A stretch of DNA of 64,000 bases, taken from Paramoeba atlantica. Lineage: Eukaryota; Discosea. Below are positions 63,750 through 64,000 of this stretch, piece by piece. Numbering within the stretch: position 1 is the stretch's first letter; every line of letters begins with the position of its first letter. The translations under genes were made by a program, and so were the position numbers. The stretch spans positions 1 to 64,000 of the forward strand of contig CDRNVI010000137.1 in NCBI GenBank assembly GCA_977017575.1, given 5' to 3'. The notes under the pieces are model-generated. The model saw only the letters and a program-made list of their open reading frames with translations, was not told where the DNA came from and did not search any database.

Positions 63750-64000
63750 GGTTTCAAACCTACCACATATTTCTCTCTCTTTCCTGAAAACTGCAAAATC
63801 TGCACCCCCCAGATAAAGGCCTGTATATCTTGAATCATTATAAAACATTTAAAAGCTTTTGAATTTAAAGCTTTTCTTCTTTTTAGATTCTTTTTTGATT
63901 TGAGTTCTTGGAGGCTAAAGAAGGATTTTATTCTTTCTCAGGATTTTTCTAACAATTTTTATAGTAAACTAAACTAATTTAGTTTCTTCTGCACACACTG
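63750..64000. repeat. Dispersed 251-bp repeat, right copy, runs off the window
   Basis: Matches 9821-10071 over its full length with scattered substitutions and no net length change. If the match continues outside, another copy of the minus-strand non-LTR element starts here. Confidence 0.85.

Overview
This is eukaryotic nuclear DNA from an AT-rich, probably single-celled organism (protist). The evidence is an 18S-5.8S-28S rRNA unit with ITS1 and ITS2, a separate 5S rRNA gene with a pol III-type T tail, eukaryotic tRNAs, a polyubiquitin gene, a GT-AG intron, and LTR, DIRS-like and non-LTR retroelements. Most of the window is low-complexity purine-only or pyrimidine-only DNA, so most long open frames rich in Lys/Glu or Phe/Ser are artefacts. 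I do not assign a taxon; a database comparison of the 18S at 37713-39817 would settle it.

Layout. 1-2070: the start of a large zinc-finger-like protein gene running off the left edge (minus). 4042-5263: a two-exon 2-oxoglutarate/Fe(II) oxygenase gene (minus). 6640-8195: a satellite of about 180 bp units. 9.7-11.9 kb: a decayed non-LTR element (minus). 13568-17893: a Ty3/gypsy chromovirus-type element with identical 230-bp LTRs but a deleted reverse transcriptase. 19.5-20.2 kb: a 5S pseudogene with conserved hairpins around it. 22.2-26.2 kb: decayed DDE transposase and SWIM-finger sequences. 26.5-27.1 kb: tRNA-Met and tRNA-Thr. 27.5-31.6 kb: a GGGAAA array, a DIRS-like element, a LINE fragment and two SINE-like retroposons. 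32688-39817: a tRNA-Gly remnant, then one complete rDNA unit on the minus strand. 41.2-42.8 kb: a long foldback element, a repeated stem-loop and tRNA-Lys. 47070-47537: a two-unit polyubiquitin gene. 50.2-50.6 kb: a minisatellite. 51.9-52.9 kb: a PB1-domain gene. 53601-53720: an intact 5S gene, followed directly by the poly(A) end of a large non-LTR element (to about 58.1 kb, minus). 59.4-60.9 kb: a decayed ORF interrupted mainly by TGA. 61005-62345: a 193-bp satellite with an alternating A/B higher-order structure. 63750-64000: a second copy of the repeat at 9.82 kb.

How the parts relate. Host genes are few and separated by long low-complexity stretches; I see no operon-like grouping. Structural RNA genes (5S, tRNAs, rDNA) are scattered singly rather than in arrays. 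The most interesting points are: (1) a non-LTR element combining a MYND-like finger, an RNase H-like domain upstream of the RT and a C-terminal nuclease-like module, lying against the 5S terminator; (2) in-frame TGA codons at tryptophan-compatible positions in several unrelated mobile-element ORFs; (3) several small repeated stem-loops and a near-perfect long hairpin with no known identity; (4) the 193-bp A/B satellite.
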